From the NCBI GenBank assembly GCA_013314755.1, contig JABUFA010000009.1:47564-111563 (forward strand): a stretch of DNA of 64,000 bases. Reading direction: 5' to 3'. A program made the translations under genes and the position numbers. This document shows, piece after piece, positions 41,940-51,022 of the stretch (positions are counted from its first letter, which is position 1; each line of letters opens with the position of its first letter). The notes under the pieces were generated by a model. It was not told the origin of the DNA and searched no databases. It worked only from the letters and a program-made list of their open reading frames with translations. Source of the stretch: Chthonomonadia bacterium (lineage in GTDB: Bacteria > Armatimonadota > HRBIN16).

Positions 41940-43124
41940 CTATTCGTTTACCGTGATTTTGGTGGTCGCCACGAAGGGCTTTTTCAGACCGTAGATGTCG
42001 GTCACGGTCAGGGTCACGATGTATTCGCCCGGCTTGCGGTAGCGGGTGGTAACCACTCTACCCACCGCGTCTTCCTGAATGCCGTCGCTGGCATCAAAGT
42101 CCCACGAATACTTCAGCGGAGTGATACCAGCGCTCGCCCGTGCCTCCAGGCGCACCAGGTCGTTGGCGGCAACGATTTGCTCTTCACCCGCGTCGCCAGT
42201 GATTGGCGTAGAGTCGGTGGCTACCCGAATCTCGCCGACGTAGAACACCCCGTAGGCATCGCCAAACACGCGAATCTCCTTAATCTTTGCGTCGGGCGAC
42301 AGCCCTTTGAACGCACCCAGCGCCACACCAATCGGGAACCAGCCTTCCTGGTCGGTGAGTGGCGGATCGAAGGGGGCAACCGCCTCGTACTGTCTGCCGT
42401 CGGTGGTGACGACCACCACACGCATCTGCTTCATCACGCGCGTGGTGAGGGTAGGAGCGGTGTAGCCGCCGTATCCATAGCCACCGCCCAATCCGGGAGG
42501 CATTCCGGGCATGCCGCCGGTCGCAGCGCCCGTTCGGCGGCCTGTCGTGCCGGTGCGCGGCGCGCCGGGAGCGCCACCACCCAGCCCGGGCGGTGCACCC
42601 ATACCAGGCCCTCCCATTGGTGGACCTGTCATGCCGCCCACCATTCCGCCCGCTCTGGCCCCAGCTCGTCCAGTGCCGGTTGCCGCTCCGCCGACCGCGC
42701 CTCCGCGAGGACCGGCGAGACCGCCCATACCGGGCATACCCGGAGCACCCGGTACGCCGGGCATTCCATAGCCGCGTCCGTAACCGCCGGTGTACAGACT
42801 GCCGGTGCCCTGCGGCAGACGCACATGGAAGACCAGATAGGCGGCGGGGTTGCTGGCAAAGTTACCCAGACTGACCGGCTGCTGCAGGATGAGGCGTCCA
42901 CCCTGATAGAAGCTCTGGGTGACTATCTGCAGGGAGGTACTGCCGATGTACACGGCTTCTCCCGACTCACGCACCTCGCCGCTACCCCAGCCGCTGAGCA
43001 CCAGCCCTGCGTCCGCAGGTTTGTCCCCTTTGAAGATAATGAGCTCCTGCTGTGCTGATGCGTTCACGCACACAGCCACCAGAGCCGTTGCCAGTACCGT
43101 TTGAAGCCATCTCGCTGTTCGCAC
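41940..43124 (-). CDS. Secreted PKD-domain protein with a Gly/Pro/Met-rich insert
   Basis: 394 residues with a signal peptide (MRTARWLQTVLATALVAVCV, cleavage near ASA-QQ). A beta-rich domain (residues 27-106) is followed by a low-complexity stretch of about 115 residues (107-222). This is rich in Gly, Pro, Met and Ala, with collagen-like GxP/PGM repeats. The beta-rich region then resumes (230-300), and a C-terminal PKD domain (308-392) carries YSWDFDASDGIQED and YRKPGEYIVTLTVTD. I do not recognise the whole. The insert seems to interrupt one domain that reads like a carbohydrate- or ligand-binding module. Confidence 0.75.
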   Translation of the reverse strand: MRTARWLQTVLATALVAVCVNASAQQELIIFKGDKPADAGLVLSGWGSGEVRESGEAVYIGSTSLQIVTQSFYQGGRLILQQPVSLGNFASNPAAYLVFHVRLPQGTGSLYTGGYGRGYGMPGVPGAPGMPGMGGLAGPRGGAVGGAATGTGRAGARAGGMVGGMTGPPMGGPGMGAPPGLGGGAPGAPRTGTTGRRTGAATGGMPGMPPGLGGGYGYGGYTAPTLTTRVMKQMRVVVVTTDGRQYEAVAPFDPPLTDQEGWFPIGVALGAFKGLSPDAKIKEIRVFGDAYGVFYVGEIRVATDSTPITGDAGEEQIVAANDLVRLEARASAGITPLKYSWDFDASDGIQEDAVGRVVTTRYRKPGEYIVTLTVTDIYGLKKPFVATTKITVNE

Positions 43125-43154
43125 TTCGGTTCACCTCGTTTCCGTTGAGTGCCC

Positions 43155-43991
43155 TTATTCGGGAAGTAAGCCCGGTTCGGCACGCAATGCGATGCCGCTG
43201 GCGCCGGGCAGAGCCTGAAATCGCTGTATCTGACGGGCGCGACCGGTGCCAGTGTCGATCTCCACCCACACGCCGCACACCGCAGGACGTGCTCGCGCCG
43301 CCTCAAACTTCTTCGGCAACTGCAATCGGAACCGTTCAATGACCTGTTCCGCCTGCATGCCAATCACCGAATCCAGCGCACCGCACATGCCCGCATCGGT
43401 GATGTAAGCCGTGCCCTTGGGCAGGATGCGCGCGTCTGCCGTCTGCACGTGCGTGTGTGTGCCGATGACCGCACTGCAGCGCCCGTCCACATACCAGCCA
43501 AACGCCTGCGCTTCGGAGGTGGCTTCGGCGTGGAAGTCCACCAGAACCATCGGCGTCACTGCCTGCGTCTCTTCCAGTATAGCATCTATCGTGCGGAAGG
43601 GGCAATCGGTGTTGTCCATGAATACCCTGCCGCACAGGTTCACCACGGCGAGCCGATGCTGTTCCATCGGATAGATCGCCCATCCTCGTCCGGGCACGCC
43701 CGGTGGATAGTTCGCGGGGCGCAGGATGCGCGTTTCCGCGTCCAGATAGGTATAAACCGCCTTCTCCTTCCACGCATGGTTGCCCGTGGTCAGCACGTCA
43801 ATGCCGCCGTTGAGCAGGTGGTCGGCGATTTCGGGCGTGATACCGATGCCTCCTGCGGCGTTCTCGCCGTTGGCGATAACGATGTCGGGCGCGAACTGTT
43901 TCTTCAGGAAGGGCAGACATTCGGCAACCGCCTGACGCCCTGCTTTGCCTACAATGTCGCCCAGAAACAGCACTCGCGTCAGTCCGCTCAT
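43155..43991 (-). CDS. ymdB: YmdB/TIGR00282-type metallophosphoesterase
   Basis: 278 residues of a calcineurin-like phosphoesterase. Motifs: [54 protein letters not shown] and [13 protein letters not shown]. The family hydrolyses cyclic nucleotides in vitro and affects RNase Y. Here it overlaps the rny stop by 4 nt (ATGA), supporting a joint role in RNA turnover. The last gene of this run. Confidence 0.93.
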   Translation of the reverse strand: MSGLTRVLFLGDIVGKAGRQAVAECLPFLKKQFAPDIVIANGENAAGGIGITPEIADHLLNGGIDVLTTGNHAWKEKAVYTYLDAETRILRPANYPPGVPGRGWAIYPMEQHRLAVVNLCGRVFMDNTDCPFRTIDAILEETQAVTPMVLVDFHAEATSEAQAFGWYVDGRCSAVIGTHTHVQTADARILPKGTAYITDAGMCGALDSVIGMQAEQVIERFRLQLPKKFEAARARPAVCGVWVEIDTGTGRARQIQRFQALPGASGIALRAEPGLLPE

Positions 43992-45529
43992 CGGGCATAC
44001 TCCACCGCGCGCGTCTCACGGATAACGGTCACCTTAATCTGCCCCGGATACTCCATCTCCTGTTCGATTTTGTCCGCGATTTCTCGCGCCAGCTGCATGG
44101 CTGCCAGGTCGTCTATCTGTTCGGGCTTGACGATAAGCCGAACCTCGCGCCCTGCCTGCACCGCGAACGCCTTCTCGACACCGGGGAAGGAGTCGGCGAT
44201 TTTTTCAAGGTTCTGAACCCGCCTGACGTAGTTCTCCAGCATCTCGCGCCGCGCGCCGGGTCGCGCCGCCGAAAGGGCATCCGCAATCGCCACCAGCAGA
44301 GCCTCGATACTCGCTGGCTCTACGTCGTAGTGGTGTGCTCCTGCGGCGTTGACCACCTCTTCCGGCTCGCCGTAGCGGCGCAGTATCTCCATTGTCAACA
44401 GCGCGTGCGGTCCCTCCTGCTCATGGTCTGCCACCTTGCCGATGTCGTGCAACAGCCCCGCACGCTTTGCCAGCGCCACGTTGACCCCCAGCTCGCTGGC
44501 GAGCACTCCGCACAGGTGGGCAACCTCAATGCTGTGCGCCAGCACGTTCTGCCCATAGCTGGTGCGGTAGCGCATCTTACCCAGCATTTTGACGAGCTCG
44601 GGTGCCAGTCCGGTTACACCTGTTTCCAGCACCGCTCGCTCGCCCGCTTCCCAGATGCGGCGTTCTACCTCCTCACGCGCTTTTTCCACCACCTCTTCAA
44701 TACGGGCGGGGTGGATGCGTCCATCCGCAATCAGGTTGGTCAGCGCAATACGCGCCACCTCCCGCCGGATGGGGTCGAAACAGGACAGCACCACCGCCTC
44801 GGGGGTGTCGTCGATAATCAGGTCGACACCGGTCGCGATTTCGAAGGAGCGGATGTTTCGCCCCTCGCGCCCGATAATGCGCCCCTTCATCTCGTCGGAA
44901 GGGAGCGGCACCACCGACACGGTGGTCTCGGTGACCTGGTCCACGGCGCATCTTTGCATAGCGTCGACCAGTATCTCGCGGGCGCGACGTTCCCCCTCGC
45001 GCCGGGCTTCTTCCTCGATTTGACGAATCAGGTGTGCCGCTTCCTGCCGGGCAGTCTCTTCGATACTGCGCAGGAATATCTGCCTTGCTTCCTCTGGGGT
45101 CAAGCCAGAGATGCGCTGAAGTTCCTGTTTTTGCTGTTCCACCAGTGCTTCCGCTTCGCGGCGCAGGTTTTCTATCTCCACTTCTCTGGCGGCCAGCTGT
45201 CGCTCTTTGCGCTCTACCCCTTCCAGACGCCGGTCAAGGGTTTCTTCCTTGTGAGCCAGCCTTCGCTCAAGCCTCTGTATCTCCGCGCGTTTTTCACGGT
45301 TCTCTCGTTCTGCTTCTGCACGGATGCGGTAAGCTTCCTCTTTCGCCTCCAGTACCGCTTCCTTTTTGAGTGCATCTATCTGCTTGAGTGTCTCTTCGCG
45401 CTCCTGCTGAAGCTGGGCAAGGCGCGCCCTGATTTCGTTCTCTTTTGGTACTATCCGTTTGCGCCACAGGATGGCGGTGACCACTATCGCCGCCACCACC
45501 CCGGTTGCCAAGCCGATGATAATATCCAT
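43988..45529 (-). CDS. rny: Ribonuclease Y
   Basis: 513 residues: an N-terminal membrane helix (about residues 3-25), a long coiled coil to about residue 200, a KH domain with [21 protein letters not shown], and an HD domain with [20 protein letters not shown]. RNase Y starts decay of many mRNAs in bacteria that lack RNase E. Its leader carries a GGAGCC/GGCTCC hairpin (45558-45585). Ribosome site GAAGAGGG before the ATG. Followed by ymdB. Confidence 0.96.
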   Translation of the reverse strand: MDIIIGLATGVVAAIVVTAILWRKRIVPKENEIRARLAQLQQEREETLKQIDALKKEAVLEAKEEAYRIRAEAERENREKRAEIQRLERRLAHKEETLDRRLEGVERKERQLAAREVEIENLRREAEALVEQQKQELQRISGLTPEEARQIFLRSIEETARQEAAHLIRQIEEEARREGERRAREILVDAMQRCAVDQVTETTVSVVPLPSDEMKGRIIGREGRNIRSFEIATGVDLIIDDTPEAVVLSCFDPIRREVARIALTNLIADGRIHPARIEEVVEKAREEVERRIWEAGERAVLETGVTGLAPELVKMLGKMRYRTSYGQNVLAHSIEVAHLCGVLASELGVNVALAKRAGLLHDIGKVADHEQEGPHALLTMEILRRYGEPEEVVNAAGAHHYDVEPASIEALLVAIADALSAARPGARREMLENYVRRVQNLEKIADSFPGVEKAFAVQAGREVRLIVKPEQIDDLAAMQLAREIADKIEQEMEYPGQIKVTVIRETRAVEYAR

Positions 45530-45642
45530 GCCCTCTTCTCACCTCCAGACTCGCGCAGGAGCCCAGAGGATGAGCGAAAGGCTCCGGAAAGGTCGCCCTC
45601 GTACCGTTAGGGGTTCAACCCATATCCATCCGAAAAAGGATA

Positions 45643-45659
45643 TAACCTTATACAGGTTA
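45643..45659. terminator. Palindrome directly behind recA
   Basis: TAACCT-TATAC-AGGTTA, perfect 6-bp arms, abutting the recA stop. On the reverse strand it is followed after a few bases by CCTTTTTC, so a weak terminator is possible. The stem is AT-rich. Confidence 0.35.
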
Positions 45660-45660
45660 A

Positions 45661-46698
45661 TTACTCGACGGCTCCCGCAATTTCCTCTACGGGCGCGGTA
45701 CTCGTTACCACTGCGGTTCCGCCGGAGCGGATGCGGGCTTCGATCTCCTCTGCCACCTCGGGGTGCTCCTCGAGGAAGGCGCGGGCGTTTTCGCGTCCCT
45801 GTCCCAGGCGGATGTCGCCGTAGGTGAACCACGTGCCCGATTTGGTGATGATTCCGCTCTCCACGCCGAGGTCAAGGATGCCTCCCGCACGCGAAATCCC
45901 TTTGCCGAAGATGATGTCGAACTCTGCCTGCTTGAACGGAGGAGCGACCTTGTTCTTGGCGACCTTCACGCGAGTGCGTGCGCCGATGACCTCGGTGCCC
46001 TGTTTGATGGTGTCCACCCGGCGCACTTCCAGGCGCACGCTTGCCCAGAACTTGAGCGCACGTCCCCCGGGGGTGGTTTCGGGGTTGCCGTAGGCGATGC
46101 CGATTTTCTCGCGCAGCTGGTTGATGAAGATAGCCGCCGTGCCCGTCTTGGACACCGAGCCACCGATTTTACGCAGCGCCTGGCTCATCAGGCGTGCCTG
46201 CATCCCCACGTGCGCATCGCCCATCTCGCCCTCAATCTCGGCGCGGGGCACCAGCGCCGCCACCGAGTCGAGCACCACCACGTCAATCGCGCCAGTGCGG
46301 ATGAGCGCGTCCATAATCTCCAGCGCCTCTTCCCCGGTACCCGGTTGCGAGATGTACAGCTGGTCTATCTGCACGCCGATTGCGCGGGCGTACTCGGGGT
46401 CCAGAGCGTGTTCGGCGTCGACAAAGGCGCAGATCCCGCCGCGCTTTTGCGCTTCGGCGATAATCTGCAGGGCAAGGGTGGTTTTGCCGGAAGACTCGGT
46501 GCCGTAGATTTCGGTAATGCGTCCCCGCGGTATGCCCCCGATACCGATTGCCATATCGAGCGCGATGGAACCGGTGGGGATGGCTTCTATCTGCATTTTA
46601 GCGGCGTCTCCCAGCCGCATGACCGAACCTTTGCCGAACTGCTTCTCTATCTGAGTCAGTGCCTGTTCCAGAACCTTTTGCTTCTGTGCGACTTCCAC
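45661..46698 (-). CDS. recA: Recombinase RecA
   Basis: 345 residues, close to full length. It carries the expected [21 protein letters not shown], the Walker [10 protein letters not shown], the DNA-binding loop [31 protein letters not shown] in parts, and the C-terminal domain. The Walker A reads GTESSGKT where almost all RecA proteins have GPESSGKT. The start is GTG at 46698 after AAAGGAG. It has its own promoter at 46739-46767. No SOS box was recognised. Confidence 0.97.
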   Translation of the reverse strand: MEVAQKQKVLEQALTQIEKQFGKGSVMRLGDAAKMQIEAIPTGSIALDMAIGIGGIPRGRITEIYGTESSGKTTLALQIIAEAQKRGGICAFVDAEHALDPEYARAIGVQIDQLYISQPGTGEEALEIMDALIRTGAIDVVVLDSVAALVPRAEIEGEMGDAHVGMQARLMSQALRKIGGSVSKTGTAAIFINQLREKIGIAYGNPETTPGGRALKFWASVRLEVRRVDTIKQGTEVIGARTRVKVAKNKVAPPFKQAEFDIIFGKGISRAGGILDLGVESGIITKSGTWFTYGDIRLGQGRENARAFLEEHPEVAEEIEARIRSGGTAVVTSTAPVEEIAGAVE

Positions 46699-46738
46699 GC
46701 GCGTTCACTCCTTTAGCAGAAGATTGTATACCTAAAGG

Positions 46739-46767
46739 ATTATAGCATATGACGCAACGCCTGTAAA
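46739..46767 (-). promoter_or_regulatory. recA promoter
   Basis: TTTACA (46762-46767), a 17-bp spacer and a consensus TATAAT (46739-46744) with a TGC extension just before it, on the reverse strand. Start of transcription about 33 bases before the GTG. The closest thing in the window to a consensus promoter. Confidence 0.8.
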
Positions 46768-46831
46768 GGTGCTGTGCCTTCTGGTTTCGACGGGGGTTGC
46801 GGTTTCCCTGCTTATTGGGATCACAAGAATG

Positions 46832-46860
46832 GGAGACCGCCCAGTGCGCGGGCGGTCTCC
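46832..46860. terminator. Strong hairpin between the lipoprotein gene and the recA promoter
   Basis: GGAGACCGCCC and GGGCGGTCTCC form a perfect 11-bp stem with a 7-nt loop. It lies 14 bases past the stop of the small lipoprotein and should terminate that transcript before recA, although a U-tract is lacking. Confidence 0.65.
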
Positions 46861-46874
46861 TTCTATGCGGTCTG

Positions 46875-47060
46875 CTACTCACCCTGCGGTTGTGCGGCTG
46901 ACGGGGTGGCGCCGCTGGGGGCAGAAGAGGTGCCGGGACCGGTGGCAGCCGCTCCGGGCGGCGCCTTTTCGGCAACCTCTGCCTTCTGTTTCTGGCATCC
47001 TGCGATGACCAGTGCGTTTGCTACCATCAACAGCAGGATGATTCGGGTCCACTTTTTCAT
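46875..47060 (-). CDS. Small lipoprotein
   Basis: 61 residues: a lipoprotein signal (MKKWTRIILLLMVANALVIAGC) with lipobox VIAGC and a lysine-rich then Ala/Pro/Gly/Ser-rich tail that looks disordered. A GAGGT site precedes the ATG at 47058-47060. It follows the pseudopilin-like gene by 13 nt and may be part of the same envelope structure. No family recognised. Confidence 0.7.
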   Translation of the reverse strand: MKKWTRIILLLMVANALVIAGCQKQKAEVAEKAPPGAAATGPGTSSAPSGATPSAAQPQGE

Positions 47061-47073
47061 GTCTGCAACCTCG

Positions 47074-47907
47074 TTATTCGATCGTTGGTCTGTGCCACCA
47101 GGCGGGGCAACAACCGGTCGTGGAGCAGAAATCGGGCACCCACAGGCTGGTGGGGATGCCATTGGCGTCCACCGCTGCCCACGGCGAGTTTTCGCTGGGG
47201 TTTCGCACCCACTTCACATGCCCATCAGCGTAGGCATAGTTGCTGCCCTCCGCGTGCACGCGATGCGTGGCTTCGAAGACGGTGGTCCACCAGATCTGGG
47301 TGGTACACTCATTTCCTGTCTCGCTGTAGCGGTACAGTGCGCCGCTGGGCGGCGGCCAGCCAGCCTTCGTGTGGGGTAGAGGGCTGACAGTGGCGAAGCC
47401 AGGGATGGTCTGCTTGCCAAGCCCTTCCCAGAAGGTGATGAGTTTGGCTGGCGAGGGCGTGCCGGCGATGGGCCATGCCTGCAGGTAGCCGTTCAGGGTG
47501 AACGCCGCCGTAAAGCGCATGGGGTTCGTTGCCGGGTCGATGTTGAAGATGTTGCGCTCCTGGGCGGACGGACAGGTGTATACCTGCCAGTTCTTGATGT
47601 AGGGCGATATGGAGTTCGACCAGAACCCCTGACGGCGCGCTAACCCCACCGGAGAGGTAGCCGTTCGGTCAGCAGGCGTGGTGAAGAACGCCCTGACGTT
47701 GTCCGGCGCGGTAAGCGGGAACGTTTCGTCGTAGTCCTGCGTGTACATCAGCAGAGCCGTGTTCATGTTCTTCACGTTGGACAGGCAACTGCTCTGCCTT
47801 GCCTTCTCGCGGGCATGAGCAAAGACGGGGAACAGGATGGCTGCTAGTATCGCGATAATTGCGATAACAACCAGCAGCTCAATAAGCGTAAAAGCACGTC
47901 GGTTCAT
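47074..47907 (-). CDS. DUF1559-family pseudopilin-like protein
   Basis: 277 residues. The N-terminus [21 protein letters not shown] is a type IV prepilin signal, cleaved before Phe by prepilin peptidase. A helix follows, then [27 protein letters not shown], and H-x9-DG near the end ([16 protein letters not shown]). Such proteins are expanded in Armatimonadota and Planctomycetota, and their role is not established. Promoter at 47971-47999, ribosome site GAAGGGAGG. Its first 45 residues are nearly identical to the protein at 49.8 kb. Confidence 0.9.
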   Translation of the reverse strand: MNRRAFTLIELLVVIAIIAILAAILFPVFAHAREKARQSSCLSNVKNMNTALLMYTQDYDETFPLTAPDNVRAFFTTPADRTATSPVGLARRQGFWSNSISPYIKNWQVYTCPSAQERNIFNIDPATNPMRFTAAFTLNGYLQAWPIAGTPSPAKLITFWEGLGKQTIPGFATVSPLPHTKAGWPPPSGALYRYSETGNECTTQIWWTTVFEATHRVHAEGSNYAYADGHVKWVRNPSENSPWAAVDANGIPTSLWVPDFCSTTGCCPAWWHRPTIE

Positions 47908-47970
47908 GCTAATGCCTCCCTTCTGTATACTGGATGTCTCGTCTGTATTTGAGACTACCCCTCGTATTCC

Positions 47971-47999
47971 ATAGTACCTGAGGAATCTCCTTCTGTCAA
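47971..47999 (-). promoter_or_regulatory. Promoter of the first pseudopilin-like gene
   Basis: TTGACA (47994-47999), 17 bp and TACTAT (47971-47976) on the reverse strand, about 64 bases before the ATG at 47907. Confidence 0.65.
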
Positions 48000-48010
48000 A
48001 CCCTTTTTGT

Positions 48011-48139
48011 TGTCACCCTGAACGCAGTGAAGGGTCTCAAAAAACGAGATGCTTCGCTCATGCTCAGCAGGACAGAAAAGTACAGCATAGCACATTTGTC
48101 ACCCTGAGCACCAGCGAAGGGTCCCGGCGGGATGCTTCC
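48011..48139. repeat. Two copies of a dispersed intergenic repeat
   Basis: TGTCACCCTGAACGCAGTGAAGGGTCTC at 48011-48038 (described in two blocks: TGTCACCCTGAACG and CAGTGAAGGGTCTC), with a tail GAGATGCTTC, recurs from 48097 as TGTCACCCTGAGCACCAGCG, AAGGGTCCC and GGATGCTTC. Units of this kind occur between genes in many bacterial genomes. No gene in this gap. Confidence 0.6.
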
Positions 48140-48151
48140 ATCCCCCGTGCA

Positions 48152-48184
48152 ACAAAAATGGGGGCAGGCTCGCAATCTGTCCCC
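48152..48184 (-). terminator. Intrinsic terminator of the TPR-protein gene
   Basis: On the reverse strand GGGGACAG, a 9-nt loop, and CTGCCCCC pair (one G-U), followed by ATTTTTGTT. It lies 13 bases past the stop at 48198. This is a textbook hairpin plus U-tract. Confidence 0.8.
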
Positions 48185-48197
48185 ATGTTGTCATATG

Positions 48198-48662
48198 CTA
48201 CCTGGGTTTTTGAGTTCCTCCGCCCGTGGAGGTCGCCCCTGCGGCTGCCGGGCGTCTGGGGTCGGGCAACTTGCGCATTTTTTCCTTTGCCTGTTTGGCA
48301 ATTGGCTCTTTAGGCGCTGCGTAAATCGCCTCGAGATACCAGCGACGCGCCTCGGCGAACTGCTGTTGTTTTTCGTGCAGCTCGGCAATCTTGCAGGCGA
48401 CCTCCGCCCTGTCCTTGCCGGTGGGCGCTGCTTGATACGCTTTGTCCAGCAGGGAGCGCGCTTTGGACAGGTCGCCTTTTTGCTGGGCAGAGGCGGCTTG
48501 CTGAACCAGCGCCTTCCACTCGGGTTGTTTGTTCTTCGTGTTCTGGGCGCTTTGCTTTGGAGGTGGAGCAGACGAAGGCTTAGCTGGGGGCGATTGCGCC
48601 ATACACAGAGATAGCCCCAGCAGTACCGCTCCACTGACCCAGAACACTTCTGTGGCTTTCAT
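48198..48662 (-). CDS. Secreted TPR-like protein
   Basis: 154 residues: a signal peptide (VFWVSGAVLLGLSLCMAQ), a Pro/Ser/Lys-rich linker, then two to three TPR-like helical pairs (ALVQQAASAQQKGDLSKARSLL, and the second containing KIAELHEKQQQFAEARRWYLEA). A basic Pro/Ala/Gly-rich tail follows. TPRs mediate protein contacts, so it may scaffold the pseudopilin-like protein encoded upstream. Last gene of that cassette, with a strong terminator. Confidence 0.72.
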   Translation of the reverse strand: MKATEVFWVSGAVLLGLSLCMAQSPPAKPSSAPPPKQSAQNTKNKQPEWKALVQQAASAQQKGDLSKARSLLDKAYQAAPTGKDRAEVACKIAELHEKQQQFAEARRWYLEAIYAAPKEPIAKQAKEKMRKLPDPRRPAAAGATSTGGGTQKPR

Positions 48663-48671
48663 GTCCGCCTC

Positions 48672-48884
48672 CTAGTATTCGGTAGCCGCACCTGTTTGCC
48701 CCTGCACAGCGCCCTTCGGCGTTTGAACAGGAGCGGTGGTTTGTATTGGTCCTGACGGTGGAGGCGGGGGAGCCGGGTTGGCACTGCGGTTCATCAGATA
48801 CCACCCAATCGCGATAATAAGCACTGCAGCGACAACGATAATCCCGATGGCAGCGGGAAGGGATATTTCCTTAGACTTGCCCAT
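48672..48884 (-). CDS. Small single-pass membrane protein with Pro-rich tail
   Basis: 70 residues: a short charged start (MGKSKEIS), one membrane helix (about 9-30), then NRSANPAPPPPPSG and a Gln/Thr/Ala-rich end. AAGGAGGAGG precedes the ATG at 48882-48884. It lies between the second pseudopilin-like gene and the TPR gene. No family recognised. Confidence 0.7.
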   Translation of the reverse strand: MGKSKEISLPAAIGIIVVAAVLIIAIGWYLMNRSANPAPPPPPSGPIQTTAPVQTPKGAVQGQTGAATEY

Positions 48885-48909
48885 CCTGTCCTCCTCCTTG
48901 TGATAGGGT

Positions 48910-48939
48910 CGTCCCCCGCCCCGCGCGGGGCGGGGGACG
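48910..48939. repeat. Perfect 30-bp GC palindrome
   Basis: Two 15-bp arms (CGTCCCCCGCCCCGC and its complement) with no loop, 9 bases past the pseudopilin-like stop and ahead of the small membrane protein gene. It may cut transcription partly or fix an mRNA end, or bind a protein. Confidence 0.6.
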
Positions 48940-48948
48940 GGCGTTTCC

Positions 48949-49848
48949 TTATAGACGGAAGTCGTAATCAGGTCGGAACAGCCACAGATGGCAGCCGTCC
49001 GTCCAGGCGTAGTACGGGAACCCCTGCCCATCGTAGTGAGTATAGGGGTCGGTCCGCCAGTCCGTTGCGGGACGATTAGCAGGGTCAGCGTTGCTGTAGA
49101 CCGCACCCAGTCGGCGCCACTTGGCGTGACCGTCGGTCATCACGAAGTTGGCACCGCCGTTATGCACCCACTGCGTGCCGTCGTGTCCGAACCACGCGCT
49201 CGTGCCGCCATTGCCGGGCTGACAGCCGTTGTTCCACGGCTTGTAGCGGCAGGTGAGATCGTTGGGATCACTGCAGACAAGAGCAGGCTGAGTAAGCGCA
49301 GCGCCCTCTTTCTGTACCTTGCCTCGTCCCTCCCACAGCAGGGTCAGCTCTGCGGGAGCAACGATGCCTGCCTGTGGATACTGCATCAGTAAGCCGTTGT
49401 AGGTATAAGAGACCTTTGTCCAGGGCTTCCGAGCGGATGCGTAAATCGCATCGGAGAAGAGCCTGCTGGACGGTCCCGACGGACAAGCCCAGATGCCCTG
49501 ATTCTTGAGGTAGGGCGCGATGGAGTTTGCCCAGAACGAACGATAGGAGCCACAGCGGAAGTTATCTGGCGGGCAGATGTCTCCACGCCAGTCCTCTGGC
49601 ACGGCATGCCAGAAGTTCCACAGCCAGCCCACTCCAGCCGCATAGCCGCCAGCCAGCGGGAACAGCTCATCGTAGTCCTGAGTATACATCAGGAAGCCGA
49701 GACCAAGCTGCTTGGTGTTCGAGAGACAGCTGGTCTGCCTTGCCTTCTCGCGCGCCTGCGAGAAAACGGGGAACAGAATGGCTGCCAGTATCGCGATAAT
49801 CGCGATGACGACCAGCAGCTCAATCAGCGTGAATGCCCGTCGGTTCAT
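48949..49848 (-). CDS. DUF1559-family pseudopilin-like protein
   Basis: 299 residues: prepilin start [21 protein letters not shown], helix, [27 protein letters not shown], and H-x9-DG ([17 protein letters not shown]) near residue 238. A C-terminal extension with aromatic residues ends in DYDFRL. AAGGAGG before the ATG. Its promoter lies at 49914-49942. It starts a cassette with a small membrane protein and a TPR protein, parallel to that at 47 kb. Confidence 0.9.
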   Translation of the reverse strand: MNRRAFTLIELLVVIAIIAILAAILFPVFSQAREKARQTSCLSNTKQLGLGFLMYTQDYDELFPLAGGYAAGVGWLWNFWHAVPEDWRGDICPPDNFRCGSYRSFWANSIAPYLKNQGIWACPSGPSSRLFSDAIYASARKPWTKVSYTYNGLLMQYPQAGIVAPAELTLLWEGRGKVQKEGAALTQPALVCSDPNDLTCRYKPWNNGCQPGNGGTSAWFGHDGTQWVHNGGANFVMTDGHAKWRRLGAVYSNADPANRPATDWRTDPYTHYDGQGFPYYAWTDGCHLWLFRPDYDFRL

Positions 49849-49913
49849 GCTAAAGCCTCCTTCACCTCGATGAAGTAGAGTTTTATCATGCGACCATCTA
49901 AAACTATACCTAA

Positions 49914-49942
49914 AACTTACACAAACAGTTACTTTTTGTCAA
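49914..49942 (-). promoter_or_regulatory. Promoter of the second pseudopilin-like cassette
   Basis: TTGACA (49937-49942), 17 bp and TAAGTT (49914-49919) on the reverse strand, about 66 bases ahead of the ATG at 49848. The surrounding DNA is AT-rich, unlike the rest of the region. Confidence 0.68.
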
Positions 49943-50089
49943 GCGTTTTTCGCTCGTGTAAGTACTGTTTTTTTGAGAAAATGTAATTTCACGCTCAGCT
50001 CTCGTCTTTCCAAGGCGCCGGGATTGTGCCGTTCACAAGGTAAGCGACCCAAAGTCCCAGGTAACATATACAGCTTATCCTTCGCAGGT

Positions 50090-50366
50090 ATGGAGTGCTG
50101 AAGCCATGCTTCAGCGATTTCGCAGATATGGAGTGCTGAAGCCATGCTTCAGCAAGCCCGCAACTTCCAGTTGCAGGGATGTTTTTTAACACAACCTTGC
50201 GATTGGAAATCGCAGGCTACACTTAGCGAAACCTGCTGAAGCAGGTTAATGTTCTGCTGAAGCAAGCTTCAGCACTCAAAGAAGCAGGTTAGGGGTCTGC
50301 TGAAGCAAGCTTCAGCACTCCAAAGTCAGTATCCGAATCTATGGATTGCTGAAGCCGTGCTTCAGC
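50090..50366. repeat. Five palindromic GCTGAAGC repeat units
   Basis: A 18-19 bp palindrome GCTGAAGCNNGCTTCAGC occurs at 50097, 50135, 50256, 50299 and 50348, often followed or preceded by a GAGT/ACTC base. Further hairpins are CCTGCTGAAGCAGG (50232-50245) and TTGCGATTGGAAATCGCA (50197-50214). A decayed copy is near 63720. This fills the 600-nt gap before the HD gene. No coding sense. Confidence 0.85.
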
Positions 50367-50464
50367 GGTTCAAAAGCCTCCCGGCAATTGCCCCTTGAAA
50401 AAAGCCATCTATACGAGTATCCTCAATGGTGACCATCACCATAGGGCTTGGAAGGAGGTTTCTC

Positions 50465-51022
50465 GTGTCTCTGTCGCGTGAGGATGCATGGAATCTGTTG
50501 TGCGAATACGTGCAGTCTGAAAACCTGCGCAAGCACATGCTGGCGGTGGAAGCCTGTATGCGCTACTACGCCCGCCTGTGGGGCGAGGATGAGAACCTGT
50601 GGGGTATCGTCGGCTTACTGCATGACCTGGATTATGAACAACACCCCTCGCTAGAGGAGCATCCCTTCGTCGGGATGGAGATTCTGAGGCAGAGGGGCTA
50701 CCCGGAGGAGGTCGTTCGCGCGGTGGGGTCTCATGCCGACCACACAGGCATCCCCCGCCAGAGCCGCATGGAGCACACCCTCTACGCCTGCGACGAGTTG
50801 ACGGGATTCGTGGTTGCGGTGGCGCTGGTGCGCCCGAACAAAAAGCTGGCGGAGGTAGACGTCTCGGCGGTGCGCAAGAAGATGAAAGATAAAGCCTTTG
50901 CGCGGGCGGTCAACCGTGAGGAACTGCTGAAGGGCGCAGAGGCTATCGGCTTGCCTTTCGACGAGCACGTGCAGAACGTGATTCGCGCGATGTCCGAGAT
51001 TGCAGGGGAGCTGGGGCTATGA
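50465..51022 (+). CDS. HD-domain phosphohydrolase
   Basis: 185 residues with HD-superfamily metal motifs: a first histidine in RKHMLAVEACMRYYA, HD in GIVGLLHDLDYEQHP, and a later HAD in GSHADHTGIPR. Proteins of this type are annotated as predicted hydrolases of nucleotides or phosphate monoesters. The start at GTG 50465 was chosen because AAGGAGG lies 6 bases upstream. An ATG at 50426 lacks a site. It overlaps rnhA by 4 nt (ATGA). Confidence 0.87.
   Translation: MSLSREDAWNLLCEYVQSENLRKHMLAVEACMRYYARLWGEDENLWGIVGLLHDLDYEQHPSLEEHPFVGMEILRQRGYPEEVVRAVGSHADHTGIPRQSRMEHTLYACDELTGFVVAVALVRPNKKLAEVDVSAVRKKMKDKAFARAVNREELLKGAEAIGLPFDEHVQNVIRAMSEIAGELGL

Noticed and set aside
45558..45585. Riboswitch or attenuator ahead of rny
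   Set aside because: Only one GGAGCC/GGCTCC stem is visible, with no known riboswitch core or terminator tail.
50090..50366. CRISPR array
   Set aside because: The units are palindromes with irregular spacing and mixed centres, and no cas genes occur.
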